Below, piece after piece: positions 9,303 to 20,083 of a stretch of 64,000 nt of DNA. Below the pieces are notes generated by a model, which did no database searches, was not told the DNA's origin, and worked only from the letters and a program-made list of their open reading frames with translations. A program made the translations under genes and the position numbers. Source of the stretch: Lucinisca nassula (taxonomy: Eukaryota; Mollusca; Bivalvia; Lucinida; Lucinidae). Where the stretch lies: the NCBI GenBank assembly GCA_963580285.1, contig OY757023.1:129612027-129676026 (forward strand), read 5' to 3'. How positions within the stretch are numbered: the stretch's first letter is position 1; the number at the start of each line of letters is the position of its first letter.

Positions 9303-9645
9303 GCCTTTTGGATGTTAAGTCAAGTTAATGAATCCAGTAAGACTATCTCATTATTGACAACATCGATGGGAACAAATCTAAAATCGTCAAGTGAAATTGG
9401 TTGTATTGTATCGTGATATTGGAAGTGTAGCTTTTACCATCGTGCGTATCGATATCAAATATATGGCTGTTCATACGTTTGGAAACGCGTTGATTTGTTT
9501 GACCAATGTATTGCATGTTGCAGCGTTTTCATTCTTACATTCTATCAGATAAATGACATTCTGCAACTTGTCAACTTGTCGAATACCGCATTCTGAAAGA
9601 CGCTTGAGTGCTGCTACTGGTAAAAAAACAGTTTTAATGATATTT
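9303..9645 (-). pseudogene. PLE GIY-YIG endonuclease remnant
   Basis: Two frames together read VIYLIECKNEN then QYIGQTNQRVSKRMNSHIFD, matching the PLE pattern ...VYLIxC...YVGQTxxxLRxRxxxH. A frameshift separates the two halves and stops follow (SIMR*SYWIH*). The conserved G, Q and R of the second motif are visible. A G-run at 9655-9670 lies just upstream. Confidence 0.8.
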
Positions 9646-9681
9646 TTACAATGGGGGGGGGGGGGGGGGCATCTATGTCTG

Positions 9682-10236
9682 TCACATGTTTGAGAACAAT
9701 GATGGGTTTCTGTCTACGAATGACGAGCGTACAAGGTAATCCCGTAAATTTTTAGACCGTCGAAACGCCAAAATAGGTTTATATGTGTGTACAGTATTAA
9801 CGCTAGCTCTTTGCGATAGCTGTAACAAATCCAAGTATTTGTTTATAACCAGACCTATGTTAGATAATGACGGGTGGTATTCAATAACAAAGGGTATAAC
9901 ATTTCTATCTCCAGTTTTGACTGATGTTTGCAATGCCTCGCCCCGCGTCACTGAAGAAACATTACCCAGAGCCTCATAGACAACAGATGCAGGATAATTT
10001 CTGTCTATGAAAAAATGCCGCAGTTGTAGAATACTTTTTTTTGAATTTTGTGTCCCCAGAACTAATTCTTCTAAATATTTTACCTTGACTAAAAGGAATG
10101 CTGTTTTATTGCACGATGACAAGATGACAAGATGAATATTCAATATACGGTGAACATTGGTGGACTTCACATATACATCAGTAGCAAATTCCAGGATTTC
10201 AGATTTGGAATCAGTAACATCAAGAACGTTAATTTT
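9682..10236 (-). pseudogene. PLE RT C-terminal (thumb) remnant
   Basis: An open stretch of about 185 codons with INVLDVTDSKSEILEFATDV, then HPSLSNIGLVINKYLDLLQL and PILAFRRSKNLRDYLVRSSF, all typical of the region between the RT active site and the GIY-YIG domain in PLEs. The apparent Met start (MTFTVLTGTLNLK) lies within the inserted SINE-B and is not native. Confidence 0.85.
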
Positions 10237-10244
10237 CTTTGTTT

Positions 10245-10555
10245 TGTTTGTTTGTTTGAGGTTTAACGTCCCCGTCAACACTGTAAAGGTCATTTTGGCG
10301 ACGCTGCTTCCAATTTTGTGGGACTTTTACCCGACATTGAGATGAAATGACTTCTCAAGCCCTGTCGTCTAATTAAAGCATTAGTGTTATATTCATGGAC
10401 GGTCCGACTCGCACCACATTACCTGGGCAGGCTTAGGTCCTCTAAGCGGTTTACCCGTACTCGTGACAGTCGTGTGCGGTGCGTGAAAGCATCATGCAGC
10501 CCATCTATTTCTTCAAGCCCCAATGGGCGGGGGCGGATGTAGAAATGTTGTATGT
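10245..10555 (-). mobile_element. SINE-B inserted in the PLE RT
   Basis: Reverse complement of the SINE-B pattern: GCCCCCGCCCATTGGGGC head, CTGCCCAGG-like and CCGCTTAGAGGA mid blocks, and GTTGACGGGGACGTTAAAC tail with a (CAAA)n end at 10236-10256. It separates the RT catalytic segment from the thumb remnant. Confidence 0.85.
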
Positions 10556-11023
10556 GAATTTAATTGATGGATGAAAAGAATTGACAGCATCGATGAAACT
10601 ATGTAAGCTTTCTATGGAATGATCCCATGCCATGGAGATGTCACCCAAACATCTCAACTATATACTGGGTGCAAGAGATCTACTTTAAAGAAAACCCTGT
10701 TCAAGTTTACCCTTAAATAGCGACGCACATGCGAGAGTCATAGGAATACCCATCGCCGTACCCGTTTGCTTGAGGTAATTGTCCTTCTTGAACTGAAAAT
10801 GATTATATTCCAGAACGAGACTGATTAAGCTAAGAATGTTGTCAACAAACAATTGATTTGTGGTACAAGAAGTACCACTGTCAAGAACAACCCGGCATGC
10901 GTATAGTGTATAAAACGATACATCCACAATCACTAAAAATGAATTAGCATGTGCTATCTTAAACGATTTTAACTTATGAATAAAGTTTGTCGTGTCTTTT
11001 ACATAGGACGAAAGGGACTGCAT
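10556..11023 (-). pseudogene. PLE reverse transcriptase palm remnant, catalytic motif lost
   Basis: Reads MQSLSSYVKDTTNFIHKL, then a first catalytic-Asp block VIVDVSFYT, then YLKQTGTAMGIPMTLACAS (PLE RT motif QxxGTAMG). After a frame change it reads RCLGDISMAWDHSIESLHSF and HPSIKFTYN. In active PLEs the equivalent of CLGD is YxDD, so one catalytic Asp is replaced by Gly. Confidence 0.85.
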
Positions 11024-11170
11024 GAGAGGTTTTAACCCGAATTCTATGGTGACTTAGTATATAAATTTAGAAAAATACATGCCTGTAATGACTTTAGTAC
11101 CCAATTTCGTAAAATCGTTCGTCAATATATAAAGATTGGGTACAACATAAATGTTATGAAACAGACTGCA

Positions 11171-11862
11171 TGCATGGTGGTTAACCCAATCACGGTTGGT
11201 AACTTTGCTTCCCTCTTTGATTGCACACCGGTGGGTCGGGCTTAAGATTATATGGCGGTTCCAGCATAAAAACATAAATGGAATTTTATGTTCATTTAGT
11301 ATTTTTATGTTGGTTGGCGCCTGATGCTCCGTCTTTGGTCGGGCCCCCTCGGAGTCTAAGTGTTGGTTTTCTTATGCTCCAGCAATTCTGTTGTTGTATG
11401 CTGTCGAGTCCTCAACCTTGTTTCATCGCTGTAGTTTTTTTATTTGATTGTTCTCGGAGATGTTACACCGATGAGTTAGGAAGCCTTCATGCGGACGAAA
11501 CAAAATTAGTGTATACCGCGACAAAGGTAAGGGCGAGGATTATGGCCATGTAAAATCGATTTAAGCCCCCAAGTGGAATTCTTTCCACTGACCGTTCCGG
11601 GGCGGTTCTTCTGTTTCGGTTGGTTTGTGCTGTTGTTTGTTACTTACTGTGAGTATCACTTGTGTCTTTTTATTTTGGATGGCCATTTGGCCATTTTGTG
11701 GGGAAAGTAACTGTCCTTATGGCCTTCCTTTGTTTAGGTTTCCATTATGGTCTGGTCGCTTCATGTTTGTGTTTCTTTCCCTTTGATGGCTTTGATGAGT
11801 GGGGTATGTTAATTGTATTGATCCCTGATCTTTGTTTTACTTCTACTTTAAGACATAGTAAA
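11171..11862 (+). mobile_element. R650 repeat, longest copy, inserted in the PLE
   Basis: Begins near AGACTGCATGCATGG, the same point as the copy ending at 62664, then GTTAACCCAATCACGG, TTGGTTGGCGCCTGATGC and GATGAGTTAGGAAGC, ending TTTGTTTTACTTCTAC. It is opposite in orientation to the PLE and separates its N-terminal block from the RT. Confidence 0.8.
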
Positions 11863-11904
11863 TAGACTTAGATATGTTATCTGTACTAGTATTACATGTT
11901 GAAA

Positions 11905-12410
11905 CATGGTCAAATAGAAGTTCAGAAAAAACTGTTATGTTCCTTTGGTGTATTGTTAGATTGGTCACCCTCAGCAAAGAACTCCTTAAGACGTATGCTA
12001 CGTGTATATTCTAAAAGTTCCTCAGCGAGTTTAATTTTATCGTGACTTTTACTTTTAGGACAAAAGGACAGCCCCTTTTCCAACAAAATATAATCGCCAA
12101 AGGGCAACCGCTGACTAGACAAGTTTAGAACCGTCTTTTTGCCTTTTGGATGTTTTAACCTTTTCCTAGTCTTTTTCCACGCATTTCGGTTTCTGCATCT
12201 GATGAACCTCCGCGTTGATCTTTTCTTTGTATACTCTTTATTAGTTCTTGCTTTATAACAACCATTGTTTGGAGCGTTTCCTGGAGAGACTTTTCGGTCG
12301 TCGCCGGTGCTGCTGTCTTTGTCCGGTTTTTTATTGATTCTGAATATGTCATTCCCGTGCCAAGGGCGATAGCGTTTTTTGCTGTTTTTGCTTTTTGTTT
12401 CCAGAGCATT
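11905..12410 (-). pseudogene. PLE N-terminal remnant
   Basis: 12122-11922 reads FGDYILLEKGLSFCPKSKSH and KLAEELLEYTRSIRLKEFFA, the conserved N-terminal block of PLE proteins (LSKGLxFxP ... RLKxFF). 12409-12155 is a Lys/Arg/Thr-rich region that fits the variable N-terminus. A stop separates the two. Confidence 0.8.
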
Positions 12411-12498
12411 CCAATTTTTTTTAATTAGTTCTTAGCATTCATATGTAACGTTAGCTTCAGACGTGTCAGTTGGCTTACCTTTTAAACAAGGGTGGGGC

Positions 12499-12505
12499 AC
12501 ACACA

Positions 12506-12560
<55 letters not shown>
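12499..12560. repeat. (CA)n microsatellite
   Basis: About 30 CA repeats with CGCG near the start, followed by TCTCTCTTTC. It gives a spurious Thr-His reading frame. Confidence 0.95.
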
Positions 12561-12563
<3 letters not shown>

Positions 12564-12822
12564 CTCTTTCTCCATTTGCATCCTAGTTTGGGAGCTTCTT
12601 TTGTGTCTTCATCAGTATATTGACCTCAGTCAAATTCCGGAGTAAGTGAATATATATATATATGCCGTTTATTATCTAATGGTATTGCAGTCGAGATATT
12701 GTTCTAGCTCTTTATTAAACGGTTTTTCAATCTTTGCAGCTTCCCTACGTTGGAACTTTTTGCCACCAGATTGAATCACATCCTTCCCCTGTTGGGTTTT
12801 GATTCGATGGAGTTGATATTTA

Positions 12823-12978
12823 GTGTTTGAGTTTTACGTCTCACCAACAGCTAAGGTCATACGGAGACGGGACCTCGGTTTAAAGACTCATCCGGAAGTC
12901 TGGAGAAGCCCGGGATCGATCCTGCGATCCCTGGTTTACAAGGCGAGTAGCGTAACCACTACACCACGGAGGCTTCTA
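12823..12978 (-). mobile_element. SINE-A inserted in SINE-B, with target duplication
   Basis: Full SINE-A in reverse complement, head at the right (ACCACTACACCACGGAGGC). It is flanked by a perfect 13-bp duplication GAGTTGATATTTA at 12810-12822 and 12979-12991, direct evidence of a target-primed insertion. Confidence 0.92.
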
Positions 12979-12987
12979 GAGTTGATA

Positions 12988-13265
12988 TTTACGTTCCCGC
13001 CAACACTATAGGTCATTTTTGAGACGCCGCTCCCAATTTTGAGGGACCTTTACCCGAGATTGAGATAAAATGACTCTTAAGCCCTGTCGCCCATGGAAAC
13101 CGCTAGGGCTTAAGGAGAGGTCCGACTCGCATCACTTTTTCTGGGCAGGCTTAAACCTAAGCTGTTTACCAGTACTAAAGTTCGGTCGGTTTCAGCTCTG
13201 CGTGGAAGCGACGTGCAGCCCAATTTTTTATCCAGGCCCCGATGGGCGGGAGCGATCCCCTTTTG
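12988..13265 (-). mobile_element. SINE-B, older copy hit by SINE-A
   Basis: Reverse complement of SINE-B from the tail (CGTTCCCGCCAACACTATAGG) to the head (CCCCGATGGGCGGGAG). Divergence is higher than in the copies at 37118 and 16812. Confidence 0.8.
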
Positions 13266-13439
13266 GTGTCTCCATATCCGGACCACAGGGTTTGTACTTT
13301 TGTACTTTGGATGCTACATATGTCTCTTGAATGGAGGACTCTATGATCATATGTCTTCTCTCCATTTAAACTGGTTTTGCTGATTCTGATCAGGATCCAA
13401 GAATACAATAACTACTTTTTTGGCTCAGATGGCTTTACT

Positions 13440-14183
13440 TCCAGTTATTCTGACTTCATGTCTTTTTTTGTCGCGCCTGCTATTAGCATCACGCGATATA
13501 GGCGTCCGGTTTTCCGTCCGTTCGTTCGTCAGTTTGTCAAGGCGTCAACATTTGCGACCACCCTAGCGTTCACCTCAAGGTTCAAGTTTATTTCTCAAGA
13601 ACTATAAGAGCTTCATTAATGATACTTGGTACAAACTTGTATCTGGGGATGGAAACTTAAATGCAAGTATCCGTATTTGACCTTGACCTACATTTTATGG
13701 TTCAATGACTTTGTAAAATATTGCGACTACCCTAGCGTTCAACCTGATGGTCAAGTTGATTTCTCAAGAACTATACGAGCTTCATTGATGATACTTGGTA
13801 CAAATTTGAATCTCGGGATGGCAACTTAAATGCAAGCATCCATATTTGACCTTGACCTACATTTTATGGTTCACTGACTTTGCAAAATATTGCGACCACC
13901 ATACCATTCACCCAAATGGTCAATTTAATTTCTCAACAACTATAAGAGTTTCATTAATAATACTTGGTGCAAATTTGTGTCTGGGGATGGCAAGTTAAAT
14001 GCAAGCATCCATATTTGACCTTGACCTACGATTTATGGTTCACTGACTTTGTAAAATATTCCGACCACCCTAGCGTTCACCCAAGTGGTCAAGTTCATTT
14101 CAAAAGAACTATAAGATCTTTATTAATGATACTTGGTACAAACTTGTATCTGGAGGTGGAAATTTAAATGCAAGCATCCATAT
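13440..14183 (+). repeat. 169-bp tandem array with TTCCGTCCGTTCGTTCG head
   Basis: The head (GTCGCGCCTGC, GTTTTCCGTCCGTTCGTTC) is followed by units of 169-170 bp, with ATACTTGGTACAAA near 13620, 13790, 13960 and 14130. Each holds TTTCTCAAGAACTATA, ATTTGACCTTGACC and TTCACTGACTTTG. Short frames recur with the unit but have no family support. Confidence 0.85.
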
Positions 14184-14452
14184 TTGACTTCCACTGACCG
14201 TTCCAAGGCGGCTCTTCTGTGGCGATTTATTTATGTTGTTGTTTGTTACTTACTGTGTGTATCACTTGTGTCTTTTGGTTTTGGATGGCCATATGGTCAT
14301 TTTGTGGGAAAGTAACTGTCCTTATGGCCTTCCTTTGTTTAGGTTTCCATTGTGGTCTGGTCGCTTAGTGTTTGTATTTCTTTCCCTTTGGTGTCTTTTG
14401 TGGGTGGAGTAAGTTAATTGTATCAATTCCTGATCTTTGTTTTACTTCTACT
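14184..14452 (+). mobile_element. R650, 5'-truncated, inserted in the 169-bp array
   Basis: Starts at TCCACTGACCGTTCC and ends TTACTTCTACT. The flanking TTGACT on both sides fits a short target duplication. Confidence 0.85.
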
Positions 14453-14690
14453 TTGACTTACATTTTTTGGTTCACTGACTTTGTAAAATATTACAACTCC
14501 CCTAGCGTTCACCCTTACGGTTAAGTTCATTTCTCAAGAATTATTAGACCTCCATTAATGATACCTTGTACAAGCTTGCATTTAAGAATGGCAACTCTGA
14601 AGCAAGCTTTTATGTTTGACCTTGGCCTAGATGTCATGGTTCGGTGACTTTGCAACCCCACAGGCGCGACATAGCCTTCGGCGGAATTCT
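14453..14690 (+). repeat. 169-bp array, remainder
   Basis: Continues with the same blocks (TTGGTTCACTGACTTTG, CCCTAGCGTTCACCC, TTTCTCAAGAATTATTAG) at higher divergence and ends before a T-run at 14693-14706. Confidence 0.8.
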
Positions 14691-14814
14691 TGTTTTTTTT
14701 TTTTTTCTTGTTTCTTGTTTGTTTCAACTTCCTGAGTCATTACCATAACATGCTATCATTCCAGGTTAGACTCGATCTTGTGGGTCTGATTCAGGTGACC
14801 GACTTTCATGCCTT

Positions 14815-15320
14815 GTAAAAGCTATATTTATTGGTCAGTTACGGTCATGTGACCAATATCAATACAGTTTGGATGTTTAACGTTATTGGCCAGTTACAGT
14901 CAAGTGACCATTAGCAATACAGTTAAGGTGGTTTAGATGTTTTACTGGCCAATGACAGTCATGTGACCAATTGCAATACAGCAATGGTGTTTTAACTTTA
15001 TTTGTCATTGACAGTCATGTGACCAATAGCAATATAGGTTTGAGGTTTTACTTTATTGGTCAGTGACAGTCATTTGACCAATAGCAATAACGTTTGGATG
15101 AATTAATTTACTTGGTCAGTGACAATCATGCGACCAATAGCAATACAGTTTGGATATTTTACCTGTTTGGTCAGTGACAGTCAACTGACCTTCAGCAATA
15201 CAGTGATGTTTTACATTTACTGGTCAATGACAGTTATGGGACCAATAGCAATAAAACATCTCCAAAATGACCTATACTGTGTTGACCTCAAATCAAACAA
15301 ACACACCAATAGCAATACAG
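14815..15320 (-). repeat. MS55 array, opposite orientation
   Basis: Units read TTATTGGTCAGTGACAGTC then ATGTGACCAATAGCAATAC, the reverse complement of CTGTATTGmTATTGGTC...ACTGACCAATAAAG. This is the MS55 family, a distinct variant with CATGTGACC in place of CTCATTATT. Confidence 0.85.
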
Positions 15321-15823
15321 AGTAGAAGTAAAACAAAGATCAGGAATTGATACAATTAACTTACTCCACCAATAATATACATCAAAGGGAAAGAAATACA
15401 AACATTAAGCCACCAGACCATAATGGAAACCTAAACAAAGGAAGGCCATAAGGACAGATACTTTCCCACAAAATGGCCATATCGCCATCCAAAATTAAAA
15501 GACACAAGTGATACACACATTAAGTAACAAACAACAACATAAATAAATCGCCACAGAAGAGCCGCCTTGGAACGGTCAGTGGAAGATTTCCACTGGGGGG
15601 CTTAAATCGATTTTACGTGGCCACAATCCTCGCCCTTACTTCCGTCGCGATTTAGACAAATAATTTGTTCAGTCCGCATGAAGGCCTCCTACTTCATCAG
15701 TGCAACATCTCCGTGAACACAAAAATCAAAGAACCACAGAGGTGAGACAACGGTGAGGACTCGACAGCAAGAAACCACTGAAATGCTGGAGCAAAAGAAA
15801 ACCAACAGTTAGACTCCGAGTAC
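15321..15823 (-). mobile_element. R650, 5'-truncated, inserted in MS55
   Basis: From AGTAGAAGTAAAACAAAG to AACAGTTAGACTCCGAG, where it meets MS55 sequence. Confidence 0.85.
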
Positions 15824-16811
15824 GCGTGTTTTAACTTTATTTGTCAGTGACAGTCATGTGACCAACAGCAATATAATTTGGACGTTTTACTCCATTGGTC
15901 ACTGACAGTAATTGGACCAAAAGCAATAAATTTTGATGTTTAAATGTTTTGGTCAGTGAGTCATGTGACAAATAGTAATACAGTAGGGATGTTTTAACTT
16001 TATTGGTCAGACCAATACCGATAAAGACTGGATGTTTAATTTATTGGTCAGTGCCTGTTATGTGACCAATAACAAAACAGTTTGGACGATCTAACTTTAT
16101 TGGTAAGTGATAGTAATGTGACCAAACCAAAACAGTTCAGACGTTTTGCCTTATTTGTCAGTGTCAGTCATGTGACCAATATCAATACAAATTAAACGAT
16201 TTATTTTATTTATATTTATATGCGACCAATAGCAATACAGTCTGGATGTTTTACTTTATTGGTCAGTGACTGTCAAGTGACCATAAGCAATACAGTTTAG
16301 ACGGTTTAGATGTTTTACTGGTTAATGACAGTCATGTGACCAATAGCTATACAGTGATGGTGTTTTAACTTTATTTGTTAGTGAAAGTCATGTGACCAAT
16401 AGCAATATAGGTTGGGCGTTTTACTTTATTGGTTAGTGATAGTCATTTGACCAATAGCAACACAGTTCGGATGTTTTACTTTATTGGTCAGTGACAGTCA
16501 GGTGACCAATAGCAATACAGTTTGGATGTTTTACTTAGTCAGTGACAGTCAAGTAGCCAATAGTTATACAATTTGGATATTTTACTTTATTGGTCAGTGA
16601 CAGTCAGCTGACCATTAGCAATACAGTTTGGATGTTTTACATTGACTGGTCAACGACAGTCATGTGACCAATAACAATACAGTAAGTTTTTTTAACTTTA
16701 TTTGTCACTGACAGTCCAGTGACCAATAGCAATATAATTCGGATGTTTTACTGAATTGGCCAGTGACAGTCATTTGACCAATAGCAATAAACTTTTGGAC
16801 GAATTAACTTT
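15824..16811 (-). repeat. MS55 array, opposite orientation
   Basis: About 17 units of the ATGTGACCAATAGCAATACAG type. Confidence 0.88.
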
Positions 16812-17115
16812 CCGCCCCCGCCCATAGGGGCTTGAAGAAATATATGGGCTGCATAATGCTTCCACGCAGAGCTGAATCCTGCCCGCACACTAGTACTGGT
16901 AAACTGCTTAGAGGATCTAAGCCTGCCCAGGAACCGCGGTGCGAGGCGGACCATCCATGCTTATAAACCGTATTGGTTTCATTGGGCGACAGGGCTTGAG
17001 ATGTCATTTAATCTCAATGTCGGGTAAAAGTCCCACAAAATCGGAAGCAACGTCTCTAAAATGACCTTTACAGTGTTGACGGGGACGTTAAACCTCAAAT
17101 CAAACAAACAAACAA
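16812..17115 (+). mobile_element. SINE-B inserted in MS55, with target duplication
   Basis: Head CCGCCCCCGCCCATAGGGGC, mid blocks AAACTGCTTAGAGGATC and TTGGGCGACAGGGCTTGAG, tail GTTGACGGGGACGTTAAAC plus (CAAA)n. Flanked by a perfect 13-bp duplication ACGAATTAACTTT (16799-16811 and 17116-17128). The GGGACGTTAAAC tail recalls several mollusc SINE families; I cannot name which. Confidence 0.92.
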
Positions 17116-17164
17116 ACGAATTAACTTTATTGGTCAGTGACAGTTATGCAGCCAATAGCAATAT

Positions 17165-18819
17165 AATTTGGACTTTCTTTTCGTATTTTTGTGCTGCATA
17201 CTGCACAGTTGTCGGCAGGTTATACCATAGTTTGAGTGATATTGCCCTTCAAGAACAGAAATTGACTCTTCACAAAGGCTAGACTTCCCATGATATGTTG
17301 TAGAAGGCTCCCATGGCACGGGTCGCTGCAAACAGATGAATGTTTGCTGCAGCCCTATGCATATTCTGTCTGGTCTTGCCTGATTTGAGTTTCATGGTCC
17401 TTAAGAATATAAATATTCCGGGTAGTAAGGCTAGCCTTTGTAGGTTATGTTGAAGAATTCTCCATGGCGTGGGGCACTGCACACGGATGAATGGGTATTG
17501 TTTTTTTTCCCATTTTGTGTGCTGTAGTACCGTGCATATGTTTTAGGACATGTCTGAATTCAGTACTATGGCCCTTCAAAAATTATAAAGTTACCCATTA
17601 CAGAGGCAATGCTTACTTTGTTATGTTGAAGGTGACACGTCAGATGGGGCCTTTGTTGCTACTGGGCAAGCGCCATACAGAACATGTACAACCAGTATCA
17701 TGATGGGAGTTGTCGCGTTGTAAACGTGTGCGAAGACGCGTAATGGGGTGCTGCGCATGGCTGGATTTCAGTTTTTTTTTTTTTTTTTTTTTTTTTTGGT
17801 GTTGCGGTACTAGCTGGAAGGTTACCCATTATTTGAGAGCTATGACCCTTCGTGAATATACATTTCCCCTGCACAAGGGCTAGACTTCCCCTGCTACGTT
17901 GAAGAAGGCTACAATGGCACATGACGCTGCGCAGAGATGATTGTTATTTTTTGTGTGTGCTGCAGCCCTGTATATATGTTAGTAGGTTGTGACATTTGAG
18001 TGTAATGGCCCTTCAAAAATATAGATTATCCCCACACATAGGCTAGCCTCCCTTTGATAGATTGCATAATTCTCCCATGGCGCGACACATTGCGCACGGT
18101 GCGGGGTTTTGTTGTTTTTTGTGATGCAGTGCTGCACATTGGCTGGTAGGTTACATATGATTTGAGTACTATATTCCTTCAAGAATATAAATTTCCCCTG
18201 CACAAATGCTAGACTTTCCAACTTTCGTTGGCATGTTGAAGAAGACTCCCATGGCACCGGTCGCAGCGCACTGAAGTTTTTTTTTGTGTGTGTGTGTGTG
18301 TGTGCTGCAGCCCTGCACACAGACACATGCTGGTAGGTTATGTAGGATTTGTCCTTCAAGAATATAATTCTTTTCAGTACAATGGCTAGCCTTCCCATGT
18401 TATGCTGAATAATTGTCCCATGGCACGGGGCGCTCTGCATGGATGGATGAGTTTTGTTTTTCTTTTTTTGAGACCTATAGTACTTACATAAAACCGGTGG
18501 GTCATGTCTGTTTTGAGTACTACGGCACTTCAAAACTATTAATTTGCCATATACAAAGGCTAGCTTGCTATGTTATGTTGAACGTTTCTCGCTTATCAGT
18601 ATCACACCAAGTAAGATGGGGCCTGGTTTGTTTGTTCGCTTTATTTAATGGTACTGCAGTACTGTATGTTAGCAAGAAGGCTACATGATTTCAGACCTGT
18701 GCCCATCAAGAATATACATTTCCCTAGCACAAAGTCTCAACTTCCTTGTATTTCGAAGAAGCTTCCATGGCACGTGGCGCTGCGCACAGACATGAATCAT
18801 GCAGGTCTGTACATCTGTT
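17165..18819 (+). repeat. SAT160 satellite field, first block
   Basis: About ten degenerate ~160-bp units. The common blocks in order are TTGAAGAAGGCTCCCATGGC, GGGGCGCTGCGCACGG, a T-rich spacer, GTGCTGCAGTACTG, ATATGCTGGTAGGTTATG, TCTGATTTGAGTACTATGG, CCCTTCAAGAATATAAATT and ACAAAGGCTAGACTTCC. Long readings through this field (for example 17979-18533 minus) are chance frames. It includes a pure T-run at 17771-17797 and a (GT)n at 18283-18304. Confidence 0.88.
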
Positions 18820-19127
18820 TTAAAGGCCGATCTTGGTGGCACTCAAGGCCTCACTGATAATCAGGAAAATTGGCTATTAACATGACATTGGTGGATATTT
18901 ATTAGTCTCTGGACACCCACCAGCCTGAGGCTGACAATCCCTGCAGTTTCACATGCATATCAGTCAGTCAAGCAACATATTAAAAACTTGAACCCTCAAA
19001 TTAATTGAGCTATTTCATGTGTAAATATAGACCTTTTCATGTAGGTCGTGTGCCCTAAACATAGAGAAATGTTGTTGTTGCTTTCTTGTTTTGCTATACT
19101 TACACAGTAACACTAAATATTCCAAAC

Positions 19128-19349
19128 ATGGGCGGAGACATGGTTCTTTGCCGGCCGATGTTACATGTCTATAAAAGGAAAGGCGTTGGTGAGTCTGTCC
19201 ATATGCGCAGGCTCGCCCGAGAGTCTGCTGTTCACCTTTATCATAAGTACCTTTTTCACAAAGGTGGGCTCAAGTTAATCTGTGGTAAAATCAAAAGCAA
19301 ACATGCTGAAGTAGCTCAACATGGGGCATGTGTAAAAGACTTTGTATAG
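19128..19349 (+). CDS. Small frame of 73 codons, conserved in two copies, function unknown
   Basis: Starts ATG in MGGDMVLCRPMLHVYKRKGV, passes through MRRLARESAVHLY and LICGKIKSKHAEVAQ, and stops at TAG. The copy at 29779-30000 has the same length, same stop and no indel. By hand I count 25 base differences, giving 9 silent and 15 replacement codon changes, only slightly fewer replacements than neutral drift would give. It is Lys/Arg rich and matches no family I know. It may be a decayed exon inside the transposon. Confidence 0.3.
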   Translation: MGGDMVLCRPMLHVYKRKGVGESVHMRRLARESAVHLYHKYLFHKGGLKLICGKIKSKHAEVAQHGACVKDFV

Positions 19350-19739
19350 CTTCTTTGCTTTCTCAGTATTGCATTACAGATTCACTATGTCATCCAGCTG
19401 AAGCACAATATTTTGACATGCCTTTTACACATGAACTCAGGTTGAACACGGTGCTGTTTACACATAGGTACCACCAAGTGTATTCACTGAACGTCTCTAA
19501 GAATTTTAGGCCTTTCATGTGTGGAAACTACCATCCTAATTTCAGAAATGAAAGAAAATCAGAGATATAAAACACATTATTTTTCAACAGAAACAAAAAC
19601 TATACAAAACTATCACAAACATTCTGCATGCAATAGAATTTATACAAAATATTTCCCGACGAAAATTTCTATTTTCAGATTTCGAAAACACGCATATTCA
19701 AATATATTGGACCCCTGCCCCACCTGCCAAAAAGGAAAT

Positions 19740-19915
19740 TTCAGATGAAAAATTCTGATATGATCCAATCAAAGACTGTGGGAACACATTAGAACCATAT
19801 CGTTCTGACTAGTACCCACAATCTCTGTTATAGTAGAAATAAGAAAGATAAGGTTTACCCCTGTAAATCCCAGTTTCAAAAGTGGGGTTTAAGGGGGTCA
19901 AAGTTATAAAGGTGT
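19740..19915. mobile_element. Family P palindromic sequence inside the TTAA element
   Basis: GACTGTGGGAACACATTAG...CTAGTACCCACAATCTC palindrome followed by GTTTACCCCTGTAAATCCC and AAAGTGGGGTTTAAGGGGG. The same block recurs at 30425-30570. Confidence 0.65.
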
Positions 19916-20083
19916 GCTGAAGTGATGATTTATATGGTCACATTATGTTAACAAGTCCCATGAAAATGTATACTCCGCTGTGTACAATGAAACAAGTGGT
20001 TTACAAGGGCAATACATTTTTCTCATTTTTGTTCCAAGATCTGCCTTATTACCACCTCATTGAGGCAATTCTGATGAAACCCA

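Larger units (their letters stand above)
9290..12410 (-). mobile_element. Penelope-like retroelement (PLE), inactivated and interrupted
   Basis: Minus-strand pieces appear in PLE order: an N-terminal basic region, a block with GLSFCPKSK and RLKEFF, an RT block with SYVKDT and GTAMG, a C-terminal RT/thumb block with FRRSKNLRDYLVR, and a GIY-YIG block. The early palm fingers are missing, frames shift several times, and SINE-B (10245-10555) and R650 (11171-11862) split the element. PLE proteins reverse transcribe RNA at a nick made by the GIY-YIG endonuclease. No intact frame remains, so this copy cannot supply activity. Confidence 0.85.

Noticed and set aside
12463..12645. Thr-His repeat protein
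   Set aside because: It is a translation of the (CA)n microsatellite.
17979..18533. 184-codon frame on the minus strand
   Set aside because: It runs through SAT160 units, is low in complexity and repeats satellite-encoded strings; no homologue pattern.
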